Positions 32,218 to 43,647 of a DNA stretch of 64,000 nucleotides are shown piece after piece (within the stretch, counting starts at the first letter, position 1; each line of letters begins with the position of its first letter). The notes beneath the pieces were generated by a model that saw only the letters and a program-made list of their open reading frames with translations, ran no database searches and had not been told where the DNA came from. The position numbers and the translations under genes were made by a program. Where the stretch lies: positions 51,381 to 115,380 of the forward strand of contig CANQMT010000003.1 in NCBI GenBank assembly GCA_947625055.1. Reading direction: 5' to 3'. The DNA is from an uncultured Monoglobus sp. (lineage in GTDB: Bacteria > Bacillota > Clostridia > Monoglobales > Monoglobaceae).

Positions 32218-32844
32218 TTATTCGCCGATGCCTATATCTATAATCGTGATTTTGCCGCAGTTTTCAAGCGCCGAAACGTGCGCCCGCTTGAGGTACTGCA
32301 CGGCGATCGTGTGGTCGGCCTTGATCGCGCCCTCGGCGGGTTCGCCGTCATCCGGAACGCCGCTCGGAATATCGACCGCGAACTTCACCGCGTCGCTGTC
32401 GTTTATTATGTCAAACAGCGGCCTCACATCTTCTCTGATCTCTCCGTGAAAGCCGGTGCCGTACACGCAGTCGACTATCACCCCGCAGCCGTAGATGACC
32501 GCCGCACTGAGACTCGGATCAAATTTGACTATCTCGATCCCCATGCCTTTCGCGAGTTCAAAATTCCGCGCCGCGTCGGGAGTTTTGGGCTTTCCGCAAG
32601 CCATCATGATGATCGGCGTGCCGCCGAGCCCTTTGATGTAGCGCGCGGCGACATAGCCGTCGCCGCCGTTGTTGCCCGCGCCGACGCAGATCAGGCACAG
32701 CTTGGTTTCAAAATCCTTGGTGTTTTCCTTTATGTATTCCGCGGCTTTCCGCCCCGCGTTTTCCATCATGTCATAGTATGACATGCCGCGCTCGTTTGCG
32801 CGGCGCTCTATCTTTTTCATTTCTGCTGCGGTAACGATCTTCAT
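32218..32844 (-). CDS. nnrE: NAD(P)HX epimerase (YjeF N-terminal domain)
   Basis: 208 residues covering only the epimerase domain: MKIVTAAEMKKIERRANERGMSYYDMMENAG, the nucleotide loop CVGAGNNGGDGYVAARY, and DIPSGVPDDGEPAEGAIKADHT. It repairs damaged NADHX/NADPHX epimers. In many bacteria this domain is fused to the dehydratase; here the dehydratase is 22 kb away, fused to AcpS (54616). ATG 32844 is two bases after the DUF6062 stop, with GGAG nine bases upstream. Confidence 0.92.
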   Translation of the reverse strand: MKIVTAAEMKKIERRANERGMSYYDMMENAGRKAAEYIKENTKDFETKLCLICVGAGNNGGDGYVAARYIKGLGGTPIIMMACGKPKTPDAARNFELAKGMGIEIVKFDPSLSAAVIYGCGVIVDCVYGTGFHGEIREDVRPLFDIINDSDAVKFAVDIPSGVPDDGEPAEGAIKADHTIAVQYLKRAHVSALENCGKITIIDIGIGE

Positions 32845-32846
32845 GA

Positions 32847-33581
32847 TTATTTCTCCACCTCGATCGCCGCAAGCCGCTGAATGGCGCGCGGCAGCGCGTC
32901 TTTTGAATTTTTCCACGGCTCGTCCTTAAAGCGGTAGTCAAATTTCTGGATGAACCAGTCCACGTCCTCCTGAAGCGCGTCGAGCTGCTTCATCTCAAGC
33001 GGCGCGATGACCGACAGGAACTCGGCGTAAGCGGCGTCGCTCAGGCGGTTTTTGCCTTCTCTCAGCAGCATCTCAAGATGCTCGAGGCAAAAGCCCTTGG
33101 AGTTCTTGATTTTCTCGATGAACTCGGGCTCCTTTTTCCAAAGGTGGAAGAAAGTGCCGATATAGCTCTTCATTCTGTTTTCCATGCGGTTGCAGGCGTA
33201 GCACGAGCTTCCGAGCTCCGCGAGGTATTCCTGCGCGGGTGATCCGCCCTCGTCCGCCTTTTTGAACAAGCCTTTTTTCGCGGGCCTCTGCGCGGCCTCA
33301 CGGTCAAGCAGGCTTTTGAGCTCTTCGCGCACATGCTTCAGGTGCGTGCTTGTCATAAGCGCCACGCCGAGGCGGTTCTGCTCGCCGTACATTTGGCGGT
33401 AGTGCTTTTTGCAGAAGCCGAGTTTGTCGGTCTCGCCGCGTATGTCCTCCTCCATATAGGAGGGGCCGAGAATATAGTTGAGTATATCGGCCTCGAGCTT
33501 TTTGTTGAGCGTACAGAAAAGGCACTCACCGTCCTGTTCAAGCGCCTCGTTCACCGGTATGGTGTACAGTTCCTCTTTCAT
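32847..33581 (-). CDS. DUF6062-like Cys/His-rich protein
   Basis: 244 residues, mostly helical, with two symmetrical Cys/His sets: CLFC with CKKH in the first half and CYAC with CLEH in the second. The arrangement suggests two structural metal sites or heme/cluster ligands. I associate it with DUF6062 but know no function. ATG 33581 follows GGGGAGAT at about nine bases. It is coupled to nnrE (two-base gap), which hints at a metabolite-repair or stress context. Confidence 0.65.
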   Translation of the reverse strand: MKEELYTIPVNEALEQDGECLFCTLNKKLEADILNYILGPSYMEEDIRGETDKLGFCKKHYRQMYGEQNRLGVALMTSTHLKHVREELKSLLDREAAQRPAKKGLFKKADEGGSPAQEYLAELGSSCYACNRMENRMKSYIGTFFHLWKKEPEFIEKIKNSKGFCLEHLEMLLREGKNRLSDAAYAEFLSVIAPLEMKQLDALQEDVDWFIQKFDYRFKDEPWKNSKDALPRAIQRLAAIEVEK

Positions 33582-33652
33582 TTTGTCATCTCCCCATTCA
33601 TTCGTCAAATATTGTCTGTGCGGCCGGCGCGCCGTATCCGATCGGCGGCCGC

Positions 33653-34222
33653 CTAAAAATTAATTATGTTAAGTCCCTCAAGCAGGATCTTAAGCCCGAT
33701 CAATATGAGTATAATTCCGCCGGCGACCTCGGCTTTGGTCTTGAACTTCATGCCGAAGCGGTTCCCGATCATAACGCCGACGATCGAAAGCAAAAACGTG
33801 ATAATTCCGATAGCCGAGGCGGAGGGGATAATGCTCACCTCAAGGAAGGCGAACGAAACTCCGACGGCCAGAGCGTCGATGCTGGTGGCGACCGCCAGCA
33901 TGGTTATCTCTTTAAAGTCATAGACGATCGCGCTGTCATCGGCTCCGTCCTCGTGCAGCGCGTCCCACACCATTTTGCCGCCGATAAACGCCAGCAGAAT
34001 AAAGGCGATCCAGTGGTCAACGCTGTTTATATAGCTTTCAAACTGCCGTCCGGCAAGCCAGCCGATCGTCGGCATCGCCGCCTGGAAAAAGCCGAAAAAG
34101 AACGCGATTATAAGCGTGTATTTAAAATCCACTTTCCGCATCTTGAGACCCTTGCAGACGGATACCGCGAACGCGTCCATGGCGAGCCCCACAGCGATCA
34201 GGAACACCTCGTAAAAACTCAT
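33653..34222 (-). CDS. mntP: Manganese efflux pump MntP
   Basis: 189 residues with six membrane helices in two inverted halves. The conserved acidic motifs are GLAMDAFAVSVCKG (first helix) and ATSIDALAVGVSFAF (fourth). It exports excess Mn(II). It has its own promoter, and the short leader (about 30 bases) leaves no room for a yybP-ykoY riboswitch. A GC-rich hairpin (about 33624-33655) lies just past the stop. Confidence 0.93.
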   Translation of the reverse strand: MSFYEVFLIAVGLAMDAFAVSVCKGLKMRKVDFKYTLIIAFFFGFFQAAMPTIGWLAGRQFESYINSVDHWIAFILLAFIGGKMVWDALHEDGADDSAIVYDFKEITMLAVATSIDALAVGVSFAFLEVSIIPSASAIGIITFLLSIVGVMIGNRFGMKFKTKAEVAGGIILILIGLKILLEGLNIINF

Positions 34223-34252
34223 AAAAAACCTCCAAAGTTTTGCGCCTTGATT

Positions 34253-34281
34253 ATTATAACACTATATGCCCCACAAATCAA
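34253..34281 (-). promoter_or_regulatory. Promoter of mntP
   Basis: TTGATT (34281-34276), 17-base spacer, TATAAT (34258-34253) on the minus strand. Confidence 0.78.
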
Positions 34282-34294
34282 TATAATTTGGAAA

Positions 34295-35185
34295 TTACCC
34301 CGAAGTTTTCTCCTTTTTGCCGAGCGGAATATTGAGCAGCACGATCGCCGCGAAGATCATCAGTATTCCCGCCGCGTTTTTGAGCGTGAGGCTCTCGCCG
34401 AAAATAATGATCCCCGCCACTGTGGCGATCATCGGCTCCGCGAAGGCCAGAACCGAGGCTTTGCCCGCGTCGATCTTTTCAAGGCCGTAGGTGTAGAAAA
34501 TAAACGGCAGGAACGTCGAGATCACTCCGAGGCCCGCCGCGGTGAGCAGCGGCCCGCCCGAAAGCGCGTCGACGATGCCGCCGAGATCCGAAAACGGCAG
34601 AAGGCCCGCTGCCGCTACCGCGAATGTGTAAAACACAGTGGTGAACGGCGAGTAGCGCTCTAATGCTATTTTCCCGAATATGCTGTAAAGCGCGTAGCCT
34701 ATTCCCGAGCCCAATCCCGTCATCAGCGCGAAAGGAGTTATGCCTCCGCCCGCGAACCCGCTCGCCGGAACGCAGCCCGCAAAGGCCAGAACCAGCGCGG
34801 CCAGCTTTTGAGCCGTGATCTTTTCCTTAAACAGCGCCGCCGAGATCAGCATGACAAAACATGGCGCGGTATAGAGCAGGATCGAGGCCGCGGCGAGCGT
34901 CGTGCGCTCGATCGTAAGAAAATAGCACACGTTGAAGAAAACAATGCTCAAAAGCCCGCTGCCCAAAAAAATCCAAATATCGCGGACGCGTATTCTGAGC
35001 AGAGAGCGGTTTTTAATAAGCAGGAAAATCCCCATCAGGAGCGCGGTGATTATGTTGCGGACAAAGGTTATCTGAATGGGGCTGAGGCCCGCGGCCGCCA
35101 TGGGACGCGAAAAAACTCCGATAATTCCCCAGCCCGTCGCCGCGGCGAGAATAAATATAACCGAAACCGCTTTTTTGTTTTTCAT
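34295..35185 (-). CDS. EamA/DMT family transporter
   Basis: 296 residues with ten hydrophobic helices in two EamA repeats; repeat ends are seen as VRNIITALLMGIFLL and ALFKEKITAQKLAALVLAFAGC, then LAFAEPMIATVAGIIIFGESLT. Members export amino acids or metabolites, or act in drug efflux; substrate cannot be predicted. Single gene with its own promoter; no partner nearby. Confidence 0.9.
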   Translation of the reverse strand: MKNKKAVSVIFILAAATGWGIIGVFSRPMAAAGLSPIQITFVRNIITALLMGIFLLIKNRSLLRIRVRDIWIFLGSGLLSIVFFNVCYFLTIERTTLAAASILLYTAPCFVMLISAALFKEKITAQKLAALVLAFAGCVPASGFAGGGITPFALMTGLGSGIGYALYSIFGKIALERYSPFTTVFYTFAVAAAGLLPFSDLGGIVDALSGGPLLTAAGLGVISTFLPFIFYTYGLEKIDAGKASVLAFAEPMIATVAGIIIFGESLTLKNAAGILMIFAAIVLLNIPLGKKEKTSG

Positions 35186-35230
35186 GATCTGCTCCTTTGC
35201 CGCGCCTCAAAGACGCGTTTTGCTCTTTAC

Positions 35231-35258
35231 AGTATAACATAAACCCGGCGTATGTCAA
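35231..35258 (-). promoter_or_regulatory. Promoter of the EamA transporter gene
   Basis: TTGACA (35258-35253), 16-base spacer, TATACT (35236-35231) on the minus strand. Confidence 0.75.
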
Positions 35259-35327
35259 ATATTTAGCGCCATATCGCCGATAACAAAAAACAGAACAAAT
35301 TGTTGGCAATAATTAGGTATATTTACG

Positions 35328-35357
35328 TTGACACCGCTTTTGAAATTAGTGTATAAT
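35328..35357 (+). promoter_or_regulatory. Promoter of the citrate synthase gene
   Basis: TTGACA (35328-35333), 18-base spacer, TATAAT (35352-35357). Confidence 0.85.
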
Positions 35358-35395
35358 TATTTTGATTAATTCACAAGAAAGAGAGGCGGCGGCAT

Positions 35396-36838
35396 ATGGA
35401 CACGAAATCAAGTGATTTTAACGCCAACATGGAGAACTTTATCGAATTTATGAAAAGCCAGAACTCGCGCTGGAACAAGATCCCCTCGCGCTATTATGAT
35501 ATGTACAACGTGAAACGCGGATTGAGGAACGCCGACGGCACGGGTGTGCTGGCGGGAATGACCTCGATAGGCGAGGTCCACGGCTATGTTATGGACGAGG
35601 GCAACAAGATGCCCGTTGAGGGAAAGCTGAGATACAGAGGCATAGATATTGAGGACATTGTTGCCAACTGCCTTGCCGAAAAGCGCTACGGCTTTGAGGA
35701 AGTCGCTTTTCTGCTGCTGTTTGGATTTCTGCCGAGCCGTTCGCTGCTTGATCATTTTGAAAAAAATCTGGCCGACTTCAGAGTTCTTCCTCCGGAGTTC
35801 ACCGAGGATATGATATTGAAAGCGCCAAGCAAGAATATTATGAACAAGCTCGCTCGAAGCGTGCTGGCGCTGTATTCATATGACGATAATCCCGATGATA
35901 TATCGGTGCCGAATCTGCTGCGCCAGAGCCTGCTGCTCATCGCGCGGTTCCCGCTGCTCATTGCCAATTCCTACGCCTGCAAGAGGCATTATTTTGACAA
36001 TCAGAGCCTGATACTGCATAATCCGGTAGCCGAGTATAATACTGCCGAGAATTTTCTGCATATGATAAGGCCCGACAATCAATTTACCCGTCTTGAGGCT
36101 GAGATCCTCGACCTCACGCTTATGCTTCAGGCGGAGCACGGCGGCGGAAACAACTCGGCGTTCGCGGTCCATGTCCTCTCGTCGACCGACACCGACACAT
36201 ACTCCGCGATCGCCGCGGCCGTCGGTTCACTGAAAGGCCCCAAGCACGGCGGCGCGAACGATAAGATGCGCGCTCAGATGAATGAAATTAAAAACAATGT
36301 TAAAGACTGGAACGACAAGGACGAGATATACGAGTATCTGAAGAAGATCATGCTCAAGCAGGCCGGAGACGGCAAGGGACTTATCTACGGCATGGGCCAC
36401 GCTGTTTACACGATCTCGGATCCCCGCGCGGTGATCCTTAAAGAGCGCGCCGGGAAACTGGCCGAGGCGACGGGACATATGGACGAATTTAATCTTCACG
36501 CCTCGATAGAAGAGCTTGCGCCGATAGTGTTTAAGGACGTCAAGGGCGTCGATAAGCCCATGTGCGCGAATGTGGACTTTTATTCCGGCTTTGTTTATCG
36601 GATGCTCAACATCCCACGCGAGCTTTTCACTCCCATATTCGCTATGGCGAGGATCGTGGGCTGGTGCGCCCACAGAATAGAGGAAATAACCACCGGCAGC
36701 AGGATCATCCGTCCGGCGTACAAGAGCGCCGTAAAGCGCCTTGAGTATATCCCGATGGATGAGAGATCAGAGCCGTCGCCCGAGGATATAGAGAACACGG
36801 CATTTAACGACGGCATAAATATTAAAGGCAAAAAATAA
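35396..36838 (+). CDS. gltA: Citrate synthase
   Basis: 480 residues, somewhat longer than short bacterial citrate synthases. Active-site histidines are in LQAEHGGGNNSAFAV and GMGHAVYTISDPRA, and the catalytic Asp in CANVDFYSGFVYRML. It condenses acetyl-CoA and oxaloacetate; in an anaerobe it likely feeds glutamate synthesis. It stands alone (no aconitase or isocitrate dehydrogenase beside it). AGAGAGG is about eight bases before ATG 35396. Confidence 0.95.
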   Translation: MDTKSSDFNANMENFIEFMKSQNSRWNKIPSRYYDMYNVKRGLRNADGTGVLAGMTSIGEVHGYVMDEGNKMPVEGKLRYRGIDIEDIVANCLAEKRYGFEEVAFLLLFGFLPSRSLLDHFEKNLADFRVLPPEFTEDMILKAPSKNIMNKLARSVLALYSYDDNPDDISVPNLLRQSLLLIARFPLLIANSYACKRHYFDNQSLILHNPVAEYNTAENFLHMIRPDNQFTRLEAEILDLTLMLQAEHGGGNNSAFAVHVLSSTDTDTYSAIAAAVGSLKGPKHGGANDKMRAQMNEIKNNVKDWNDKDEIYEYLKKIMLKQAGDGKGLIYGMGHAVYTISDPRAVILKERAGKLAEATGHMDEFNLHASIEELAPIVFKDVKGVDKPMCANVDFYSGFVYRMLNIPRELFTPIFAMARIVGWCAHRIEEITTGSRIIRPAYKSAVKRLEYIPMDERSEPSPEDIENTAFNDGINIKGKK

Positions 36839-36927
36839 AAATACGTGATATTTTAAGAACGGGCATGAATATGTAAAATAAATGTATATAATTGCCTGTA
36901 ATGTAATATAATAACAATTAAATAAAT

Positions 36928-36956
36928 TTGAAATTATATAAAAAGGCGAGTAAAAT
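36928..36956 (+). promoter_or_regulatory. Promoter of groESL
   Basis: TTGAAA (36928-36933), 17-base spacer, TAAAAT (36951-36956), just upstream of the CIRCE element. Confidence 0.7.
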
Positions 36957-36960
36957 ATCA

Positions 36961-37306
<346 letters not shown>

Positions 37307-37338
37307 TCGCGGATCAAAATTTAAAATTTAGGAGGTAA

Positions 37339-38973
<1,635 letters not shown>

Positions 38974-38976
<3 letters not shown>

Positions 38977-39008
38977 CGTAGGGAATAGAGATTAGAGAAT
39001 AGAAACTA
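38974..39008 (+). repeat. Short AACGTAG-family repeat, copy C
   Basis: AACGTAGGGAATAG followed by degenerate GATTAG/GAATAG units and ending in CTACG, right after the groEL stop. A minimal version of the element at 4072. Confidence 0.6.
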
Positions 39009-39056
39009 CGCGGGGATAATTGAGTGGAAAATGCTCGATTGTTCCCGCGCTTTTTG
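39009..39056 (+). terminator. Terminator of groESL
   Basis: Long stem-loop whose GC-rich base CGCGGGG (39009-39015) pairs with TTCCCGCG (39042-39049), with an inner GAG/CTC pair, then TTTTT. Confidence 0.8.
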
Positions 39057-39084
39057 TTGTCCGTTAAAACCTAAGTATGTAGTA

Positions 39085-39113
39085 TTGACAAACAATTACT
39101 TGTGTAGTATAAT
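39085..39113 (+). promoter_or_regulatory. Perfect consensus promoter before the small peptide gene
   Basis: TTGACA (39085-39090), 17-base spacer, TATAAT (39108-39113). It gives a leader of about 135 bases before the 49-codon gene; the leader has no obvious further gene. Confidence 0.88.
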
Positions 39114-39254
39114 GTGACATAAAGACAGCGTATCTGTAAATTCAAAAATACGAACAAGCGGTTTATTCCCAAACATGATCAGAGTTCCCTTCGCGTGACA
39201 CAGCGGCGGACAGGCAGACATTTTCCGATGATATTATGTCAGGAGGATTATATT

Positions 39255-39404
39255 ATGAAAAAACTATGCTTGATCTTGGCTTTGACAATGCTTGCGGCAC
39301 TGCTGCCGTGCGGCGCGTCCGCGGTCAATGCACTCGAAAAAAGCAATAAAGGATCTCAAGCCTTTGCGGCGGCGGGCGCTCCTTTTCCTATTTGTTATTG
39401 GTGA
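39255..39404 (+). CDS. Small secreted peptide, function unknown
   Basis: 49 residues with a classical signal peptide: KK, then the hydrophobic core LCLILALTMLAALLPC and GASA as a possible cleavage site. The remainder is about 25 residues ending in an aromatic/proline tail APFPICYW. LLPC could also be read as a lipobox-like site. AGGAGG (39241-39246) lies eight bases before ATG 39255, and a perfect promoter precedes it, so expression should be strong. I recognise no family. A short exported signalling peptide or a stabiliser of an envelope complex is possible; both are guesses. It lies between groESL and rpoBC. Confidence 0.55.
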   Translation: MKKLCLILALTMLAALLPCGASAVNALEKSNKGSQAFAAAGAPFPICYW

Positions 39405-39450
39405 AATTTTGCGTTTTTTGAAAAAAATAAAAATTTTTCTGTTTTTATGC

Positions 39451-39479
39451 TTGACAACCATATTATTTTGTGTTATCAT
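39451..39479 (+). promoter_or_regulatory. Probable promoter of rpoBC
   Basis: TTGACA (39451-39456), 17-base spacer, TATCAT (39474-39479). The leader to the rpoB start would be about 250 bases. Confidence 0.7.
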
Positions 39480-39485
39480 TATAAT

Positions 39486-39725
39486 CTGTTTAAAGTGAGG
39501 TATTGTGCCGATTTTTCAGAAAATCACGGGTTTGAAACGGCGTAAAGTTGCTTGAAAGTCACGATTTTACGCGGTTTTTATGACGTTACGCAAACCCGCG
39601 CTTATCGGAGGGCCTTATGGCATTTTTTCAGAAATAATTTAAAATCGTTCAGCGCCCGGTTCGCGGTTTAAAAAACGCGGATTTCCCGGGCTAAGCTTGC
39701 GATTTCATAAAAATTTTTACGAGAG
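39486..39725 (+). promoter_or_regulatory. Structured leader of rpoB with two short reading frames
   Basis: Nested arms CGGGTTTG (39527-39534)/CAAACCCG (39591-39598) enclose GCGTAAA (39540-39546)/TTTACGC (39566-39572). A second hairpin has GCCCGG (39654-39659)/CCGGGC (39686-39691) around CGCG/CGCG. Two tiny frames have ribosome sites: GTG 39505-39555 (MPIFQKITGLKRRKVA) after GAGG, and ATG 39617-39637 (MAFFQK) after GGAGG. Attenuation or feedback on polymerase synthesis is an inference. Confidence 0.5.
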
Positions 39726-39737
39726 GTGATCAGTTTT

Positions 39738-42700
39738 ATGCCACATCCTGTGAAACTTGGCGAAAACACGCGCATGAGCTACGGAAAGATCAACGAAGTC
39801 TTAGAGATGCCCAATCTCATCGAAATTCAGACCAATTCCTATAATTGGTTCTTAAACGAGGGACTTAAAGAAGTTTTTCATGATGTTTCGCCGATTACGG
39901 ATTATACAGGAAATCTTATTTTGGAGTTTATCGACTATCACTTAGAGAACACGCCGAAATACGACATCGAGGAATGTAAGGAAAGGGACGCGACATACGC
40001 GGCGCCTCTCAGAGTAAAGGTTCGGCTCATTAACAAAGAGTCGGGCGAGGTCAAGGAGCAGGAGATATTCATGGGCGACTTTCCGCTCATGACGCCCTCG
40101 GGCACGTTTATCATAAACGGAGCCGAGCGCGTTATCGTGTCTCAGCTTGTTCGCTCGCCGAGCGTTTACTATTCCCAGACCTACGATAAATTGGGAAAAA
40201 AGCTGTTCTCGTCTCAGGTTATCCCAAACCGCGGCGCGTGGCTTGAGTATGAGACCGACAGCAACGACATATTTTATGTAAGAATTGACCGCACCAGAAA
40301 AATTCCGGTGACGGTGCTTATCCGCGCCCTCGGTATCGGTACCGACGCGGAGATAAGAGAGCTTTTCGGCGAGGACGAGAGGCTCATCGCGACGATGGAA
40401 AAAGACACCGCCAAGAACCATGAGGAAGGCCTGCTTGAGGTTTACAGAAGGCTCCGTCCGGGCGAGCCGCCCACGGTTGACAGCGCTCAGTCGCTGCTTT
40501 CCAGCACCTTCTTTGACCCCAAGCGTTACGATATGGCGAAGGTCGGCAGATATAAGTATAACAAAAAGCTGATGCTCTCGGCCAGGATCAAGGGTCAGAT
40601 CTCCGCCGAGACGGTGGTAAGCCCCCTGACCGGAGAAGTGCTGTGCGAGGCGGGCGACAAGATCTCTGCCGAGACCGCGAAGGAGCTTGAGGCTCACGGC
40701 ATAAACTCTCTCGTGCTCGACTGCGACGGAGCGCGGACCAAGGTCATCTCGAACCACATGGTCGATATTCCGGCGTATGTTCTGAACAAGACCGGCGAGG
40801 AGCTGAGCTACAGCCCCAGAGAGTGCGGAATTACCGAGCGCGTCCGCCGCACGGTCCTCGATGAGATAATCGAGAGCGCAGGCGATCCCAATTCCGACGA
40901 GTTCAAGACGCTGCTTGCCGACAGGCGCGACGAGCTGCAGCCGAAGCATGTGCTGATCGACGACATAATGGCTTCGATCTCGTACATCGGCAATCTGGCA
41001 AACGGCGTGGGCAGCGTTGACGATATCGACCATCTGGGCAACAGAAGAATAAGAAGCGTGGGCGAGCTGCTGCAAAATCAGTTCAGAATAGGCTTGTCCA
41101 GAATGGAGCGCGTTGTCCGCGAGAGAATGACGACATCCGATCTTGACGCGATCACGCCCCAGTCGCTCATAAATATAAGACCCGTGACCTCGGCGATAAA
41201 GGAGTTTTTCGGCTCCTCGCAGCTTTCGCAGTTCATGGATCAGATAAATCCCCTGGGCGAGTTGACTCATAAGAGAAGGCTTTCGGCCCTCGGTCCCGGC
41301 GGACTGTCAAGAGAGCGCGCGGGCTACGAGGTGCGCGACGTGCACCATTCCCATTACGGCCGCATGTGCCCCATAGAGACGCCCGAAGGCCCGAACATCG
41401 GACTTATCAACTCTCTGAGCGGCTTTGCCAAGGTCAACGAGTACGGATTTATCGAAACGCCGTACCGCAGAGTCGACAAAGAGCGCAAGCTCGTGACCGA
41501 CGAGGTATTCTATATGACCGCCGACGAGGAGGAGGGCTTCTTTGTCGCGCAGGCCAACGAGCCATTGAATGACGACGGCACATTCAAGAAGAAAAAGGTA
41601 GTAACAAGATTTAAAGACGAGTTTGTGGAGGTCGCTCCCGAACGCGTTGACTATATGGACGTTTCGCCCAGACAGGTGACGTCGATCGCCACGGCGATGA
41701 TACCGTTCCTTGAGAACGACGACGCGAACCGCGCCCTGATGGGCTCCAACATGCAGCGCCAGGCTGTTCCGCTCCTTGTTCCGGAGTCTCCGATCATAGG
41801 AACCGGCATGGAGTACAAGGCCGCCAAGGACTCGGGCGTGTGCGTTCTCGCGAAACACGCCGGAACCGTGTCATACGTTTCGGCCACCACAATTAAGGTA
41901 AAGACCGACGAGGGAGACATTGACACATACAAGCTGATAAAGTTCACACGCTCCAACCAGGGCATGTGCGTGAACCAGAAGCCCATAGTCGAAAAGGGCG
42001 AAAAGATAAAAGAGGGCCAGATCATAGCCGACGGCCCCTCCACGAGAAACGGCGAGATAGGCCTCGGCCGCAATATCCGCATGGCGTTTATGACATGGGA
42101 GGGTTACAACTACGAGGACGCTATACTGATCAGCGAGGAGCTCGTTAAGGACGACGTGTTCACCTCGATCCATATTGAGGAATATGAGGTCGACGCCCGC
42201 GACACCAAGCTCGGCCCCGAGGAAATAACGAGAGATATTCCCAACATCGGCGACGACGCGCTCAAAGATCTTGACGAGCGCGGAATAATCAGAATAGGAG
42301 CCGAGGTTGAAAGCGGAGACATTCTGGTCGGAAAGGTCACGCCCAAGGGCGAGACCGAGCTCACGGCCGAGGAAAGACTGCTCCGCGCCATATTCGGCGA
42401 GAAGGCCAGAGAGGTGCGCGACACCTCGCTGCGCGTTCCCCACGGCGAGTACGGAATAATAGTTGACGTTAAGGTGTTCACCAGAGCGAACGGCGACGAG
42501 CTGCCCCCGGGCGTTAATCAGGTCGTGCGCTGCTACATCGCCCAGAAGAGAAAGATCTCGGTGGGCGACAAAATGGCGGGCCGCCACGGGAACAAGGGCG
42601 TTGTATCAAGGATACTGCCCGTTGAGGATATGCCGTTCCTGCCCGACGGAACGCCGCTTCAGATAGTGCTTAACCCCTTGGGTGTGCCTTCGCGTATGAA

Positions 42701-43577
42701 TATCGGACAGGTTCTTGAGGTTCACCTGGGCTACGCCGCCAAGGCTCTCGGCTGGAAGGTCGCGACCCCGGTGTTCGACGGAGCCACCGAGGAAGACATC
42801 ATGGACGCGCTGGAAGAGGCCGGATATGAGCGCGACGGAAAAAGCGTGCTCTATGACGGCAGGACAGGCGAGCCGTTTGACAACCGCGTAACGGTTGGAT
42901 ACATGCACATGCTCAAGCTGGCGCATCTTGTTGACGACAAGATCCATGCCCGTTCCACCGGTCCGTATTCGCTTGTTACGCAGCAGCCCTTGGGCGGCAA
43001 GGCCCAGTTCGGCGGCCAGCGTTTCGGCGAAATGGAGGTTTGGGCGCTTGAGGCTTACGGCGCGGCTTACACCCTGCAGGAGATCCTGACAGTCAAGTCG
43101 GACGACGTTGTGGGCAGAGTAAAGACCTATGAGGCCATCGTTAAAGGTGAGAATGTGCCCGAGCCCGGTGTTCCCGAATCCTTTAAGGTACTTATCAAGG
43201 AACTCCAGAGTCTGGCCCTTGACATTAAGGTGCTTGACGGCGACGGCAACGAGGTTATTTTAAGAGAGAGCCTCGACGATGACGACGCGGCGGATCTGCC
43301 GGTCAACATTGCGGGCTTTGAAGATGACGAGAGCGCTCAAAATTCCGAGCAGCATCCCTCAAATGACGAGGAAGCGGAAGAAGATCTGCTGCTTGACGAC
43401 GATTATGATGAGGATGAAGGATCCGAAACAAGCCTGATCGACGAGGTCACGCAGATACTCGCGGGCAATACCGGAGATCCCGAGGCTGACTTGTTTGACG
43501 AGGCTGACGACCTTGAATCCTATGAGGTCATGAAAGACGCCGAAGATTTTGACGATGACGAGGAAGACGAATTCTAA
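39738..43577 (+). CDS. rpoB: DNA-directed RNA polymerase subunit beta
   Basis: 1279 residues. Family blocks include the rifampicin-site cluster [10 protein letters not shown] followed by [20 protein letters not shown], which looks rifampicin-sensitive, and [36 protein letters not shown] and [24 protein letters not shown]. The last ~100 residues form a strongly acidic tail rich in D and E that follows the conserved end of the subunit. GAGAGGTGAT precedes ATG 39738. It forms one operon with rpoC (70-base gap), but rplJL are not upstream. Confidence 0.98.
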   Translation: MPHPVKLGENTRMSYGKINEVLEMPNLIEIQTNSYNWFLNEGLKEVFHDVSPITDYTGNLILEFIDYHLENTPKYDIEECKERDATYAAPLRVKVRLINKESGEVKEQEIFMGDFPLMTPSGTFIINGAERVIVSQLVRSPSVYYSQTYDKLGKKLFSSQVIPNRGAWLEYETDSNDIFYVRIDRTRKIPVTVLIRALGIGTDAEIRELFGEDERLIATMEKDTAKNHEEGLLEVYRRLRPGEPPTVDSAQSLLSSTFFDPKRYDMAKVGRYKYNKKLMLSARIKGQISAETVVSPLTGEVLCEAGDKISAETAKELEAHGINSLVLDCDGARTKVISNHMVDIPAYVLNKTGEELSYSPRECGITERVRRTVLDEIIESAGDPNSDEFKTLLADRRDELQPKHVLIDDIMASISYIGNLANGVGSVDDIDHLGNRRIRSVGELLQNQFRIGLSRMERVVRERMTTSDLDAITPQSLINIRPVTSAIKEFFGSSQLSQFMDQINPLGELTHKRRLSALGPGGLSRERAGYEVRDVHHSHYGRMCPIETPEGPNIGLINSLSGFAKVNEYGFIETPYRRVDKERKLVTDEVFYMTADEEEGFFVAQANEPLNDDGTFKKKKVVTRFKDEFVEVAPERVDYMDVSPRQVTSIATAMIPFLENDDANRALMGSNMQRQAVPLLVPESPIIGTGMEYKAAKDSGVCVLAKHAGTVSYVSATTIKVKTDEGDIDTYKLIKFTRSNQGMCVNQKPIVEKGEKIKEGQIIADGPSTRNGEIGLGRNIRMAFMTWEGYNYEDAILISEELVKDDVFTSIHIEEYEVDARDTKLGPEEITRDIPNIGDDALKDLDERGIIRIGAEVESGDILVGKVTPKGETELTAEERLLRAIFGEKAREVRDTSLRVPHGEYGIIVDVKVFTRANGDELPPGVNQVVRCYIAQKRKISVGDKMAGRHGNKGVVSRILPVEDMPFLPDGTPLQIVLNPLGVPSRMNIGQVLEVHLGYAAKALGWKVATPVFDGATEEDIMDALEEAGYERDGKSVLYDGRTGEPFDNRVTVGYMHMLKLAHLVDDKIHARSTGPYSLVTQQPLGGKAQFGGQRFGEMEVWALEAYGAAYTLQEILTVKSDDVVGRVKTYEAIVKGENVPEPGVPESFKVLIKELQSLALDIKVLDGDGNEVILRESLDDDDAADLPVNIAGFEDDESAQNSEQHPSNDEEAEEDLLLDDDYDEDEGSETSLIDEVTQILAGNTGDPEADLFDEADDLESYEVMKDAEDFDDDEEDEF

Positions 43578-43647
43578 CAATAACCGCGGAAAGCGGTTCC
43601 GTTCCCCGCGGAGGGAAAGCTAAATTTAAAGAAAGGCGTGGTCTTTA

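Noticed and set aside
34223..34252. Mn riboswitch (yybP-ykoY) before mntP
   Set aside because: The predicted transcription start leaves a leader of about 25-30 bases, far too short.
39942..41270. Long open frame on the minus strand inside rpoB (442 codons)
   Set aside because: It is a shadow of a codon-biased gene: no ribosome site, no recognisable domain, composition typical of antisense translation. The same applies to long frames opposite pst, gat, rpoC and the LysM-GH18 gene.
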